From positions 1-64,000 of the forward strand of contig JARRJC010000010.1 in NCBI GenBank assembly GCA_037379885.1: DNA of 64,000 bases. Reading direction: 5' to 3'. Each line of letters starts with the position of its first letter. Position 1 is the stretch's first letter. This document shows, piece by piece, positions 1 to 7,852 of this stretch. Source of the DNA: Limibacillus sp. (GTDB lineage Bacteria; Pseudomonadota; Alphaproteobacteria; Kiloniellales; CECT-8803). Below the pieces are notes generated by a model. The model made no database searches and had not been told where the DNA came from. It saw only the letters and a list, made by a program, of their open reading frames with translations. The translations under genes and the position numbers were made by a program.

Positions 1-888
1 GTATGCTTCTTCTTCATTAGCGGGTTTCTTGTCGCGGGTCTCTTGAGGGAGACCTATGCCGGTCGCCCGGGGGCCTTTCTTTCGAACCGCTTTCTCCGCA
101 TCTTCCCGATCTATTGGGTCTGCCTTCTCTTTGCGCTGCCGATCGCGGGGCAGTTACCTTTCGAAAGCTATGAGATCGGGCGCCTGATGGGCTGGCCCGA
201 GACCTCCGGGCAGTGGCTCTTCAACCTTGTGCTGATCGGCGAGGGCTGGGCCATGCCGAGGGTGATCGGAACGTCATGGTCGCTGGGTGTGGAGTTGGGC
301 TTCTATGCCCTGCTGTTCTTCTTCTACACCCTCTTTCAGCGCTGGCGGATTCTGCTGCTCTTCTTGCTCTTCCTAGCCTCTTTCACCCCGCTTGCCGCTC
401 TATCCGCGGTGCTCCACTTCGGATACGCGTTGGCCTTGGGCGCGCTTTGCTTTGAGGTGAAGCTAGCTCTGCCCCGGGCCGTGGCGGTGGTCTGCGCGCT
501 CCTGCTCGCCGCAGCCATGCTGGTGGCGCCCGCGGCGATGGATCATCAGCGCTACGCACCGGAGTCCGCCGCCTACATGATCCTGGCGCCGCTTCTGCTC
601 TTTGGAGCCTTCTCGCTCTTCACGGAGGTGCGCAGCGACAGCCGCTTCGCCGCCCTTTGCGGATCGATCAGCTATCCCCTGTTCCTGCTGCACATGCCGA
701 TCGCGGTTCTGCTGACCTGGCTTGGCATGCCCGAACAGGGCCCTGTCAGCTTCCTCCTCACGTCTCTTTGTTCCCTCGTGGCGTCCTATCTGGTCGTGCT
801 CGCGGTCGAGCGTCCGCTGGTGCCCCTGCGCCGCGCGCTGAGGGAGAGGCGGGCGTCCGCCCGGAACGGCTTGAGCCGGGCCACCTAG
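1..888 (+). CDS. Acyltransferase 3 family membrane protein, 5' partial
   Basis: The reading frame is already open at base 1 and runs to the TAG at 886-888, so the N-terminus lies outside the window. The first residues read FFFISGFLVAGLL, which matches the early membrane helix of acyltransferase-3 (PF01757) proteins. It is followed by an R-x-x-R-I-x-P-x-Y stretch (RFLRIFPIYW) typical of the family. About ten hydrophobic helices follow. Members O-acylate exported sugars, lipids or polysaccharides in the inner membrane; the substrate cannot be read from sequence. An internal TTG at 43 would give a 281-residue product but would cut the first helix, so I do not regard it as the start. Confidence 0.85.
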   Translation, partial: VCFFFISGFLVAGLLRETYAGRPGAFLSNRFLRIFPIYWVCLLFALPIAGQLPFESYEIGRLMGWPETSGQWLFNLVLIGEGWAMPRVIGTSWSLGVELGFYALLFFFYTLFQRWRILLLFLLFLASFTPLAALSAVLHFGYALALGALCFEVKLALPRAVAVVCALLLAAAMLVAPAAMDHQRYAPESAAYMILAPLLLFGAFSLFTEVRSDSRFAALCGSISYPLFLLHMPIAVLLTWLGMPEQGPVSFLLTSLCSLVASYLVVLAVERPLVPLRRALRERRASARNGLSRAT

Positions 889-968
889 GTAAATTCCTCC
901 TCCAACAGGCGCCACTCTCCGGGACGGCCTTCCTGTCGCCGGCGACTTGCGTCTAAGCTGCCTGCGTC

Positions 969-2126
969 ATGTCGGAAGCTTCCTCCCCACAAGGGTCGTT
1001 GCGCGCGCCGCTCATTCTGGTTCTGGCCGGGATGGCCGCCATGGCCGCCGCCATGGGGGTCGGACGGTTCCTCTACACGCCGGTCTTGCCTTACATGGAA
1101 GAGGCCCTGGGTCTGCCCAAGGACGAGGCGGGGCTGATCGCCTCCGCGAACTACCTGGGCTACCTGCTGGGCGCGCTCGCCGCGGCGAAGAGCCTGCTGC
1201 CCGGCAGCCGCCGCGCCTGGTTTCTTCTGGCGCTGCTGGTGAGCGCCGCCACCACGGCGGCGATGGGGCTCGTCGATAGCCTGACGCCCTTCCTGATCCT
1301 CCGGTTCCTTGGCGGCCTCGCCAGCGCCTTCGTCCTGGTCTTCTCCTCGGCGCTGATCCTGGAGCGCTTGGCCGCCGCCGGACGCCCTCAGCTCTCGGCC
1401 GTGCATTTCGGCGGTGTGGGGACCGGCATCGCACTCTCCGCCCTCATGGTCTGGTGGCTGGGTGCGAACGGCGCGGGCTGGCGCGAGCTCTGGTTCGGCG
1501 GGGCCGTGCTGACGCTTCTGGCGTTGCTGCTCTGCTGGCGGGCCGTGCCGTCCGCGCCCGAAGCCCCGCCGCCGCCAAAGGGCGCGGGCGGCCTGTCCCG
1601 GGCCTTGCGCGCGCTGATCCTCGCTTACGGCCTGTTCGGCTTCGGTTACGTCATCACGGCGACTTTCCTCTCGACGCTGGTGCGCGAGGAGATCGCCGTC
1701 GAGGGCGCGGGCGCGCTGGTCTGGGCGGTGGTCGGCCTGACGGCGGCGCCCTCGGTGGCCTTCTGGGCCTGGCTGGCGCGCAGACTGGGGGCGGACAGGG
1801 CCTTCTCCCTTGCCTGCCTGGTCGAGGCGGCGGGCGTCGCCCTTTCGGTCGTCGCGGGCGGCCTCCCGGGTCTGGTCCTGTCAGCCGTTCTGCTGGGCGG
1901 CACCTTCATGGGCATCACCGCGCTCGGGCTGATCCACGCCCGGCAGCTTTCCAGCGGCGATCCCCGCCGGAGTCTGGCGCTGATGACCGCCGCTTTCGGT
2001 CTCGGGCAGATGATCGGGCCGGTATTCGCGGGCTATCTCTACAGCCTGCAAGGGGACTTCACGGCGGCCACCTTGACCGCCACCGGGCTGCTTCTGGTCG
2101 CGGCTTTGCTGTTACGCCGTTCGTGA
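969..2126 (+). CDS. YbfB/YjiJ family MFS transporter
   Basis: This 385-residue protein has about 12 hydrophobic helices. Its N-terminus (MAAAMGVGRFLYTPVLPYM, then GLIASANYLGYLLGAL) is characteristic of the YbfB/YjiJ branch of the major facilitator superfamily (MFS_4-like). Family members are inner-membrane secondary transporters, usually presumed exporters, with undefined substrates. A basic, proline-rich loop near residues 195-210 (PEAPPPPKGAGG) separates the two six-helix halves. The ATG at 969 is the first start before the family motif; no strong Shine-Dalgarno precedes it. It is a free-standing gene between the acyltransferase and the glycosyltransferase. Confidence 0.85.
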   Translation: MSEASSPQGSLRAPLILVLAGMAAMAAAMGVGRFLYTPVLPYMEEALGLPKDEAGLIASANYLGYLLGALAAAKSLLPGSRRAWFLLALLVSAATTAAMGLVDSLTPFLILRFLGGLASAFVLVFSSALILERLAAAGRPQLSAVHFGGVGTGIALSALMVWWLGANGAGWRELWFGGAVLTLLALLLCWRAVPSAPEAPPPPKGAGGLSRALRALILAYGLFGFGYVITATFLSTLVREEIAVEGAGALVWAVVGLTAAPSVAFWAWLARRLGADRAFSLACLVEAAGVALSVVAGGLPGLVLSAVLLGGTFMGITALGLIHARQLSSGDPRRSLALMTAAFGLGQMIGPVFAGYLYSLQGDFTAATLTATGLLLVAALLLRRS

Positions 2127-2208
2127 TTTTCTGTTAGGAGAACCAAAGACCAAGGGCGCCGAAAGGCGCTGGCGCTTCGTCGCTTCATCGGGGGGAATCG
2201 AACGCGGC

Positions 2209-3738
2209 ATGACCATCAAAGCCACCCTGGCGCAGCCCGGCGGCTCGCTGCTGCTTACCTATGCCGGGATTCAGGTCGCGCTCTGGACGCTGGTTCCCGG
2301 CCTGACCCACATCAACCCGCCTCTGGACGTGGTCGAGCTCTACGCCTGGGGCAACAACCTCCAGTGGGGCTACGCCAAGCACCCGCCGCTGCCCTCCCTT
2401 CTGATCGAGGGAGTCTACTGGCTGACGGGCTCGGCCAGTTGGTCGGCCTATCTTCTAAGCCAGGTCTCCATCGCCCTTACCTTTTGGGCGGTATGGCTGC
2501 TGGGCTTGCGGTTGACGACACCCTTCTGGGCGGCGTTGGGCGCCATGTTCCTGGGCGGCCTCACCTACTTTCAGTTCCCCACGCCCGAGTTCAACCACAA
2601 CGTCCTTCAGATGCCGCTTTGGGCCTGGGCCTTCTATCTGCTGCACCGCTGCTGGCGGGAAGATGGCTTTGGATCCTGGATCGGATTGGCGCTGATCCTC
2701 GCCGCCGGCTTCTACACCAAGTACTCGGTTGCGCTGGTCCCCGCCGTGGCGCTGGTCTTCTTCCTGATCGACCCGCTGGGGCGAGAGCGCCTCAAGGGCT
2801 GGAAGCCCTGGGCGGCGGGCGCGCTGGCCCTGGCGCTGATCCTGCCGCACCTGATCTGGCTGGTGCAGCACGACTTCGCGCCCTTGACCTATGCCCGCGA
2901 GCGGGGTGGAGAGGTGGCGGGTCTCGGCCAGCGTTTCCTCAACCCCCTGGACTTCGCTCTGAACGAGCTGCTGGATCACCTGCCCTTGCTGCTGGCGTTG
3001 ATCCTGCTGCTTTTCTGGCCGTTCCGGCGCAAGCGCTCCGAGGCGGAGGCGGCGCTTCAGAGGGCCGAGGTCTCCGACCGGCGGTTCCTGCTCTTCTTCG
3101 GGCTCGGGCCCCTCGCGCTCATCCTGGCTCTCTCCCTGGCCATGGGGTTCGACCCCAAGTCCGCCTGGGGTGCGCCGCTGTTCTGCCTGAGCGGGCTGCT
3201 GGCGATAAGCCTTACGCGGCCAAGACCCCGCGCCGCCGGGGTGCGCGCCGCCGTGGTCTGGCTTTTCGCGGTCACCTTTCTGACGGTCACGGCCTTCGGG
3301 CTGCACCACCTTTTCGGCTCCGACCTGCGCGGCAAGGCGACCAAGGGTGTCTTTCCGGGACCCGAGCTGGCCGAACGCCTTTTGGAGAGTCTGCCGGGCG
3401 CGCCTGAGATCGTCTCCGGCCCCTATTGGGAGGCTGGCAATCTCTCCCTGAATCTGCCCGGACGGCCCGCTGTCCTGCTTGAAGGGGATCTTGGGCTTTC
3501 CCCCTGGATCACGCCCGAGCGGCTGCGTGAGGCGCGGGTTCTGCTGGTCTGGCCGGAAGGGCGGCGGAACCGCTGGATGCCGCCGCTTCTGGCGGAGAGA
3601 GCGCCGCTCACCGAGGGACAGGTGAGCCAGCCCTATCCGAGCGCGCCCTCTCTGCCGCCCCTGGTGCTCAACTACGCCTTTTACGGGCCGGAGGAGGCGG
3701 CGGCGCCTGCCTCCGGAGAGTCGTCAAACAGCAACTGA
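2209..3738 (+). CDS. Glycosyltransferase family 39 (PMT/ArnT-like) membrane protein
   Basis: The 509-residue polytopic protein has the GT39/PMT_2 layout: a first periplasmic loop with acidic residues after helix 1 (PPLDVVELYAWGNNLQWGYAKHPPLPSLL), a cluster of helices, and a C-terminal soluble part from about residue 380. The DVVE and KHPPL elements resemble those of bacterial ArnT-like enzymes, which move sugars from polyprenyl phosphate to lipid A, glycans or proteins on the periplasmic side. Donor and acceptor cannot be inferred. The C-terminus is short and rich in Ala, Ser and Asn. ATG 2209 is the only reasonable start. No glycan cluster surrounds it, apart from the acyltransferase-3 gene 1.3 kb upstream. 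Confidence 0.8.
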   Translation: MTIKATLAQPGGSLLLTYAGIQVALWTLVPGLTHINPPLDVVELYAWGNNLQWGYAKHPPLPSLLIEGVYWLTGSASWSAYLLSQVSIALTFWAVWLLGLRLTTPFWAALGAMFLGGLTYFQFPTPEFNHNVLQMPLWAWAFYLLHRCWREDGFGSWIGLALILAAGFYTKYSVALVPAVALVFFLIDPLGRERLKGWKPWAAGALALALILPHLIWLVQHDFAPLTYARERGGEVAGLGQRFLNPLDFALNELLDHLPLLLALILLLFWPFRRKRSEAEAALQRAEVSDRRFLLFFGLGPLALILALSLAMGFDPKSAWGAPLFCLSGLLAISLTRPRPRAAGVRAAVVWLFAVTFLTVTAFGLHHLFGSDLRGKATKGVFPGPELAERLLESLPGAPEIVSGPYWEAGNLSLNLPGRPAVLLEGDLGLSPWITPERLREARVLLVWPEGRRNRWMPPLLAERAPLTEGQVSQPYPSAPSLPPLVLNYAFYGPEEAAAPASGESSNSN

Positions 3739-3837
3739 CATGCTAATTCTGCGCAGGCCGCACGCCTCTCGGTCAGACGAAGCGAGGCGCGCGACCCCGT
3801 TTGCAGGAACCTCGATTGCAGGAATAGGAGAAGTCCG

Positions 3838-5478
3838 TTGAGCGCCGCCTCTGAACAGAAAGACGTTTCGGCCCCCTCGAACTACGAGAAACTTTTCCAG
3901 TATGGGCCGGACGAGACCGACTACCGCCTCATCAGCCGCGAGGGTGTCTCGGTCGAAAAGCTGGGAGAGCGGGAATTTCTGGTGGTGCAGCCCGAGGCCA
4001 TCGCCAAGCTGGCCGAAGAGGCCTATGCGGATATCTCCCACCTTTTCCGTCCGGCGCATCTGGCGCAGCTGCGCCAGATCCTCGACGATCCCGAGGCATC
4101 GGACAACGATCACTTCGTGGCGCTGGAGCTTCTGAAGAACGCGGTGATTTCCTCGGCGCGCGAGTTCCCGAGTTGCCAGGACACCGGCACGGCGCTGATG
4201 GTCGGCAAGAAGGGCGAGCGCGTGCTGGTCGAGGGCGACGAGCGTGAGGCGGTGTCGCTTGGCGTTGAGCGGACCTACGCCACGCGCAATCTCCGCTTCT
4301 CGCAGATGGCGCCCTTGAGCTTCTTTGAAGAAAAGAACACCGGCACCAACCTGCCGGTCCAGATGGACATCGAGGCCGTGCCCGGCTCCGAGTACGAGTT
4401 TCTCTTCATCGCCAAGGGCGGCGGGTCGGCCAACAAGACCTTCCTGTTCCAGCAAACCCGCCGCACGCTCGATCCCGAGCGCCTGATGGAGTTCCTCGAC
4501 GAGAAGATTCGCACCCTGGGGACCGCCGCCTGCCCGCCCTATCACCTGGCGCTGGTGATCGGCGGCCTGTCCGCCGAGCAAACCCTGAAGACCGTCAAGC
4601 TCGCCAGCACCAAGGCGCTGGACGGCTTGCCGACCAGCGGTTCGCCGGGCGGGCGCGCCTTCCGCGACCCGGAGCTTGAACAGAAGGTCCTGGAGCTGAC
4701 CCGCGAGATGGGCATCGGCGCGCAGTTCGGCGGCAAGTACTTCTGCCACGACGTGCGGGTGGTGCGCCTGCCGCGCCACGGCGCTTCGCTTCCCATCGGC
4801 ATGGCCGTCTCCTGTTCGGCCGACCGTCAGGTAAAGGCGAAGATCACCGCGGAGGGGCTGTTCCTGGAGCGGCTGGAGACCGACCCCTCCAAATACCTCC
4901 CGCAGGTGGAGTTCGAGACCGGGGGCGCGACGCGCATCGACCTCGATCAGCCGATGGACCGGATCCGCGCGGAGCTGTCCAAGCTGCCGGTCAAGGCGCC
5001 GCTTCTTCTGAGCGGCACCATGATCGTCGCGCGGGACATCGTGCACGCCGAGATTTCAAAACGTCTGGCGGCGGGAGAGGCCCTGCCGGACTACTTCAAG
5101 AACCACCCGATCTACTACGCCGGTCCGGCCAAGACGCCCGCCGGCTTCGCCTCCGGGTCCTTCGGGCCGACCACGGCTGCGCGCATGGACCCCTACGTGC
5201 CGGAGTTCCAGGCCGCCGGCGGCTCCCATGTCACGATCGCCAAGGGCAACCGCGCCAAGGACGTCGTGCGGAGCTGCAAGGAGCATGGCGGATTCTATCT
5301 GGGCTCCATCGGCGGGGCCGCGGCGACGCTGGGCCACGACTCCATCAAGGAGGTGGAGGTCCTGGACTTCCCTGAATTGGGCATGGAAGCGGTCTGGCGC
5401 ATCCGGGTGGAGGACTTCCCGGCTTTCATCATCATCGATGACAAGGGCGGGGACTTCTTCGCCAAGATGCTGGGCTGA
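3838..5478 (+). CDS. fumA: Fumarate hydratase, class I (Fe-S dependent)
   Basis: The 546-residue protein has the length and two-part architecture (N-terminal Fe-S catalytic region, C-terminal beta region) of single-chain class I fumarases, which interconvert fumarate and malate in the TCA cycle. Recognisable segments are [15 protein letters not shown], the [15 protein letters not shown] stretch and [16 protein letters not shown], which supply Cys residues for the 4Fe-4S cluster. The C-terminal part carries [17 protein letters not shown] and the Gly-rich [12 protein letters not shown]. The start is TTG at 3838, supported by an AGGAG eight bases upstream. Expression is monocistronic as far as the layout shows. 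This oxygen-sensitive type often coexists with a class II FumC, not seen here. Confidence 0.95.
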   Translation: MSAASEQKDVSAPSNYEKLFQYGPDETDYRLISREGVSVEKLGEREFLVVQPEAIAKLAEEAYADISHLFRPAHLAQLRQILDDPEASDNDHFVALELLKNAVISSAREFPSCQDTGTALMVGKKGERVLVEGDEREAVSLGVERTYATRNLRFSQMAPLSFFEEKNTGTNLPVQMDIEAVPGSEYEFLFIAKGGGSANKTFLFQQTRRTLDPERLMEFLDEKIRTLGTAACPPYHLALVIGGLSAEQTLKTVKLASTKALDGLPTSGSPGGRAFRDPELEQKVLELTREMGIGAQFGGKYFCHDVRVVRLPRHGASLPIGMAVSCSADRQVKAKITAEGLFLERLETDPSKYLPQVEFETGGATRIDLDQPMDRIRAELSKLPVKAPLLLSGTMIVARDIVHAEISKRLAAGEALPDYFKNHPIYYAGPAKTPAGFASGSFGPTTAARMDPYVPEFQAAGGSHVTIAKGNRAKDVVRSCKEHGGFYLGSIGGAAATLGHDSIKEVEVLDFPELGMEAVWRIRVEDFPAFIIIDDKGGDFFAKMLG

Positions 5479-5597
5479 GCAGGCGGCTCCCGGTTTTTCG
5501 CGGCTTTAGGTATTTTTTAAAGGCCCGGCCCTGACCTTTGGCTCGCGACGCGTTATCTTTAGGGATGAAGGCTCGACGGTCCAGAGAACGGAAGGCC

Positions 5598-5828
5598 ATG
5601 AGCGACCCGCAAAGAAAGGCAGAAGCGAAAGACACCGGCGCCAAGTCCGAGGAGGACCTGTCCTCGGAGTTCTCGCGCGAGCGTGACGCGGACCCCGATG
5701 AAGACCTCCAGGGCTGGGCCGACCACGGCTTTCCTGGAGGGTTCCTGGGTATTCTGCTGCTGCTGGGCGGCGCGTTCGGGGCCGGCTATCTGGCCTATTG
5801 GCTGGCCGGGCTCTTGATGTACCGCTAG
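5598..5828 (+). CDS. Small single-pass membrane protein, acidic N-terminus
   Basis: This is a 76-residue protein whose function I do not recognise. The first 45 residues are highly charged and acidic (KSEEDLSSEFSRERDADPDEDLQ). They are followed by one or two tightly packed hydrophobic segments rich in Gly and Leu, reaching the C-terminus (GILLLLGGAFGAGYLAYWLAGLLMYR). The GGxFGxGY pattern suggests helix packing or a helical hairpin. ATG 5598 was chosen because GGAAGG lies just upstream; an earlier ATG at 5565 in the same frame would add a basic, atypical leader. It sits between fumarase and a convergent gene. Confidence 0.6.
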   Translation: MSDPQRKAEAKDTGAKSEEDLSSEFSRERDADPDEDLQGWADHGFPGGFLGILLLLGGAFGAGYLAYWLAGLLMYR

Positions 5829-5841
5829 GTCGCGCTGGGGA

Positions 5842-6318
5842 TCAGCGGCACTCTTCGCCGAGCGTGATCAACTCGCGGGCCCTCGCGCTCTCAAGGGACG
5901 CAAAGCGCCCGCCGGACTGACTGGGACAGTCGAGCGCCGCGCCGGCTTTCACGACCAGGGCGCCCAACTCTCCCTCGCTCGTGATGCAACGGCCAATGCT
6001 CTGGCCCTGGGCATCGCTGCCCAGGAGTTCGCAACGCAGCTCGCGGCCTTCCAATACCTGCTCGGTGTAGACGCGCGCGGTATGGCCGAAGAGTTCGCCC
6101 GGCATCGGTGTGTAGACGCCCTCGATCCGGATCGGGATGCCGCCGACGACAATGGTATGACCGTTCACCACCTTCGTCGCCTCACCGATGATGTAGGCGG
6201 GCTGATTGGACGTCTGCGCCTTGGCCGCCGGCGCATCCAGCCCCATCAGGGCGGCCACGGCGAGCAGGCCCGCCACGGCCAGGCTTTTGGCGAAGGTGAA
6301 GTTCTGCGGTGCCCTCAT
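5842..6318 (-). CDS. Exported SNase-fold protein with substituted active-site positions
   Basis: The 158-residue protein begins with a clear Sec signal peptide (about residues 1-34, ending AKA before QTSNQ). The mature part follows the staphylococcal-nuclease fold: a first strand pair TKVVNGHTIVVGG, then IPIRIEGVYTP, then the helix GHTARVYTEQVL and a GRC segment. In active thermonucleases the first strand carries DGDT and the second ends in a D-x-P-E type element. Here these read NGHT and YTPMP, so the calcium-binding Asp residues are replaced by His and Tyr, while the Arg of RIEG and the Arg of GRC remain. Two Cys pairs could form disulfides. It is probably a periplasmic binding or structural domain rather than a nuclease. 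The next gene is divergent. Confidence 0.75.
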   Translation of the reverse strand: MRAPQNFTFAKSLAVAGLLAVAALMGLDAPAAKAQTSNQPAYIIGEATKVVNGHTIVVGGIPIRIEGVYTPMPGELFGHTARVYTEQVLEGRELRCELLGSDAQGQSIGRCITSEGELGALVVKAGAALDCPSQSGGRFASLESARARELITLGEECR

Positions 6319-6503
6319 GAAAGCTCTCCCTCTCTCGTCGGCGTCTCAAACCAGATTGTTATCAAATACATTAAACAGAATAATAATGCGCCGTCACCCC
6401 GCTCCACGGTCTCTTTTTGGAGTTTTCTAGCGGTTTTCCGCCCCTTTAGGTCTTTAGAAAGCGTTAGGAGTCGGCCCGCTATAGTCTACGTCAACTCCCA
6501 GTA

Positions 6504-7829
6504 ATGTTCGCCGCTGGGGGGACCTTATGCGGGGGGGAGTCCCCCGCGGCCGCCGGCTCTTGTAGCCGGCGGTCTTGTTTCTGGCTGCCGGTCACAGGGG
6601 TTCGCCCGGGCGGTCGCACATTCTCCGTTCTGGCACCGGCGCTGGCGCTGATTTCGCTGTTGGTCACCGCGCCGCTTGGCGCGCAGGCCGCGGATCAAAG
6701 CTGGCAAGAGATCGTCGCCAAGGCCAAGGGCCAGACGGTCTACTGGAACGCCTGGGGCGGGGACGACCGCATCAACGCCTACATCGCCTGGGCGGGCGCT
6801 ATGGTGGAGGAGCGCTACGGCGTCGAACTGGAGCATGTGAAGCTCTCCGATACCGCGGACGCCGTGGGCCGCGTTCTGGCCGAGAAGGCCGCCGGCAAGG
6901 ACAGCGGCGGCAGCGTCGATCTCATCTGGATCAATGGCGAGAACTTCGCGGCCATGAAGCGCGAGGGGCTGCTGCTGGACCCCTGGACCCAGTCGCTGCC
7001 GAACTATGCGCTGGTCGATCTGGACGACAAGCCGACCACGCGGGTCGACTTCACCGTGCCGGTCGATAATCTCGAAGCGCCCTGGGGCATGGCGCAGATG
7101 GTCTTCATCCACGACAGCGCGCTGGTGCCCGAGCCGCCGCGGTCCATCGGGAAGCTTCTGGCCTGGAGCCAAGAGAACCCCGGACGCTTCAGCTACCCTC
7201 AGCCGCCCGACTTCCTGGGCAGCACCTTCCTGAAGCAGGCGCTGATCGAGTTGCTCGACGACCCCTCGATCCTCCAAGAGCCGGTCAACGCGGACTCGGC
7301 GGCCATGGCGACCGAGCCGCTCTGGTCCTTCCTGGACGCCCTGCACCCGACGCTCTGGCGTGGCGGTCAGGCCTTCCCGGCGAACGGGCCGGCGATGAAG
7401 CAGCTGCTGGGCGATGGGGAGATCGATATCGCCTTTTCCTTCTATCCCGCCGATGCGACCTCCTGGATCCAGCGCGGCGAAGTGTCCGACACGGTCCGGA
7501 CCTTCATCATGGAGAAGGGCACCATCGGCAACACCCATTTCGTGGCGATCCCCTACAACGCTTCGGCGCCCGAGGGAGCCATGGTGCTGGCCAACTTCCT
7601 GATGTCCGCCGAGGCGCAGGCGCGCAAGCAGAACCCGGAATATTGGGGCGACTTCACCGTGCTCGACGTGGCGGAGCTGCCCGCCGAAGAGCGCGCCCGC
7701 TTCGAGGCCATCGACCTCGGCGTCGCCACGCTGACGCCCGAGCAGTTGTCGCCGACGCTCCTGGAGCCGCACCCCTCCTGGATGGAGTGGGTGGAGAGCG
7801 AGTGGCAGCGCCGCTACCTGGGCACCTGA
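6504..7829 (+). CDS. ynjB: ABC transporter substrate-binding protein, YnjB-like
   Basis: The 441-residue extracellular binding protein matches the YnjB family in order: VYWNAWGGDDRINAYIAW near the mature N-terminus, VDLIWINGENFAAMK, APWGMAQMVFIHDS and the C-terminal FLMSAEAQARKQNPEYWGD. These proteins deliver an unknown solute to the YnjC permease. The signal peptide h-region (VLAPALALISLLVTAPLGAQA) lies unusually far in, at about residues 41-62, and no ribosome-binding site precedes ATG 6504. A GC-rich double hairpin occupies the first 80 bases, so the true start is uncertain; no later in-frame ATG or GTG exists before the h-region. A TATAGT box at 6480-6485 would put transcription initiation almost at the ATG. 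ynjC follows after 23 bases. Confidence 0.85.
   Translation: MFAAGGTLCGGESPAAAGSCSRRSCFWLPVTGVRPGGRTFSVLAPALALISLLVTAPLGAQAADQSWQEIVAKAKGQTVYWNAWGGDDRINAYIAWAGAMVEERYGVELEHVKLSDTADAVGRVLAEKAAGKDSGGSVDLIWINGENFAAMKREGLLLDPWTQSLPNYALVDLDDKPTTRVDFTVPVDNLEAPWGMAQMVFIHDSALVPEPPRSIGKLLAWSQENPGRFSYPQPPDFLGSTFLKQALIELLDDPSILQEPVNADSAAMATEPLWSFLDALHPTLWRGGQAFPANGPAMKQLLGDGEIDIAFSFYPADATSWIQRGEVSDTVRTFIMEKGTIGNTHFVAIPYNASAPEGAMVLANFLMSAEAQARKQNPEYWGDFTVLDVAELPAEERARFEAIDLGVATLTPEQLSPTLLEPHPSWMEWVESEWQRRYLGT
6529..6582 (+). promoter_or_regulatory. Two adjacent GC-rich hairpins with a T-rich tail at the start of ynjB
   Basis: Hairpin 1 pairs 6529-6535 with 6541-6547 (7 bp, loop GGAGT). Hairpin 2 pairs 6550-6558 with 6564-6572 (9 bp perfect, loop CTTGT) and is followed directly by TCTTGTTTCT. 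Hairpin 2 plus tail has the form of an intrinsic terminator. It lies 50-80 bases after a TATAGT -10-like box and ahead of the YnjB signal-peptide region. This arrangement fits an attenuator or riboswitch expression platform, but I do not recognise a known aptamer. Confidence 0.5.
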
Positions 7830-7852
7830 CCCGCCGCGGGGGCGCTTAAGCG

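Noticed and set aside
6504-6582. Known riboswitch (TPP, cobalamin, guanidine) at ynjB
   Set aside because: The leader is too short and lacks the conserved core bases of those aptamers. Only the hairpins themselves are supported.
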